Of a stretch of 5,352 bases of DNA, positions 4,874 through 5,352 are shown one piece after another. The position numbers and the translations under genes are program-made. Numbering within the stretch: the first letter of the stretch is position 1; each line of letters starts with the position of its first letter. The notes under the pieces were generated by a model. That model made no database searches and was not told where the DNA came from. It saw nothing but the letters and a program-made list of their open reading frames with translations. The stretch spans positions 1 to 5,352 of the forward strand of contig CALGNG010000335.1 in NCBI GenBank assembly GCA_937958735.1. The letters run 5' to 3'. The stretch comes from an uncultured Aquimarina sp. GTDB taxonomy: Bacteria; Bacteroidota; Bacteroidia; Flavobacteriales; Flavobacteriaceae.

Positions 4874-5352
4874 CTAAGCTACTTTAAAAATAATTAATGC
4901 AACCACTAGAATAAAATTTAAAGGCAATAGCCAGAAAATCCATTTTATATTATTTTCTTCAAAAACAGTCGATTTTATTTTTCCGTCTATTTGTACAAAT
5001 AATTTATCTGAAGCCTCCTCTTTATTACCACCTACAATATCATTTTTCAAACCCGAAACAAGATCGATAATGGGCACTTTATCTGTAATAATAGCAATTA
5101 TTCTTTTTGAAATAAAAGTAGGTACTTTATCAAAAATCTTTTTAGAAATATCGTACACATTTATAGCCTTAGATAAATCTTTATTGGAAGCATTGCCCAT
5201 AGCAGTAAAAGCTACTTCTGCTTTATCTACGATAAGAACACAGGCTTTTTTCAATAAAAAATTAACCTTGTTGTATCCTATACGAATCGCGTCTACAATA
5301 GCAAAGCTGTAAGATTTAGAAACTGCAAATAAGACAAAACCAACACACAGAC
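4874..5352 (-). CDS. Hypothetical membrane protein, 5' end cut by right edge
   Basis: The reading frame is open from the TAG stop at 4874-4876 to the right edge, giving 158 visible residues. A TTG at 5254 could be read as a start, but the frame continues upstream without a stop as LCVGFVLFAVSKSYSFAIVD, which looks like the core of a signal peptide or N-terminal membrane helix. The true start therefore lies just outside the window. The middle is a mostly helical, Lys/Ile-rich segment with a short repeated motif (FDKVPTFI and TDKVPIID, near residues 73-95). Residues about 137-156 (WIFWLLPLNFILVVALIIF) form a clear C-terminal membrane helix with only two residues after it. It is likely an inner-membrane protein with a soluble middle. 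I do not recognise the family. It is convergent with the regulator gene, with a 103-bp gap, so it need not belong to the PspA cluster. Confidence 0.62.
   Translation of the reverse strand, partial: LCVGFVLFAVSKSYSFAIVDAIRIGYNKVNFLLKKACVLIVDKAEVAFTAMGNASNKDLSKAINVYDISKKIFDKVPTFISKRIIAIITDKVPIIDLVSGLKNDIVGGNKEEASDKLFVQIDGKIKSTVFEENNIKWIFWLLPLNFILVVALIIFKVA

Noticed and set aside
4874..5254. TTG start at 5254 making the right-edge gene a complete 126-residue protein
   Set aside because: The same frame stays open to the window edge and encodes a hydrophobic N-terminal segment, so the gene is longer and truncated by the window.
5070..5312. Plus-strand open frame over the right-edge gene
   Set aside because: It is antisense to a longer frame with a clear C-terminal membrane helix; nothing protein-like is recognised in it.
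1..5352. CRISPR array, tRNA or rRNA, insertion sequence or phage genes
   Set aside because: No regularly spaced repeats with spacers, no RNA gene signatures, no transposase or terminal repeats, and no phage structural or integrase motifs were seen; the S24-like regulator alone is not evidence of a prophage.

Overview
The window is AT-rich and compact, and reads like a chromosomal segment of a marine-type Flavobacteriia/Bacteroidota bacterium. Reasons: strong A/T bias, A-rich leaders without clear Shine-Dalgarno sequences, several exact matches to the Bacteroidota -7 promoter box TAnnTTTG, and protein sequences of flavobacterial character. The taxonomic call is an inference from these traits; no marker gene is present.

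Left four fifths (1-3807, minus strand): a six-gene cluster read right to left. The order is a small CesT/YbjN-like protein (3412-3807), a PspA/IM30 membrane-remodelling coiled-coil protein (2696-3406), a DUF4178 protein (1870-2415), a membrane-anchored or lipoprotein-like protein with a long basic Ser/Gly/Tyr/Arg tail (1019-1858), a duplicated DUF350 eight-helix membrane protein (132-1010), and the N-terminus of a membrane-fused spermidine synthase (1-144, running off the left edge). The order parallels the Enterobacterial yjfIJKLMC cluster (small protein, PspA paralogue, DUF2491, DUF350, DUF1190, ATP-grasp) and the Gram-positive DUF4178/DUF4247/DUF350/spermidine synthase clusters. I read it as a poorly characterised envelope system that joins a PspA-type membrane scaffold to polyamine (aminopropyl) chemistry. 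Spacing inside the two halves is very tight (5, 11 and 8 bp gaps and a 13-bp overlap). The halves are separated by a 280-bp gap that holds a 16-bp stem-loop just after pspA and a candidate internal promoter just before the DUF4178 gene.

Centre (3808-4011): a divergent control region. A 9-bp inverted repeat places an identical TAATTTTG box on each strand, facing outward. Four copies of TTTTAGC lie between this and the cluster, and a 13-bp direct repeat with a 42-bp period lies in the leader of the regulator.

Right side (4012-4770, plus strand): an XRE-family HTH regulator with a C-terminal LexA/S24-like domain that appears to lack the catalytic Ser-Lys dyad, and a short C-terminal coiled coil. 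It is the obvious candidate regulator of the divergent cluster. Convergent to it, a membrane protein of unknown function (4874 to the right edge, minus strand) is cut at its 5' end by the window.

The most interesting signals are the PspA-DUF4178-DUF350-spermidine synthase assembly and the repeat-rich divergent control region next to a probably non-cleaving S24-type regulator.
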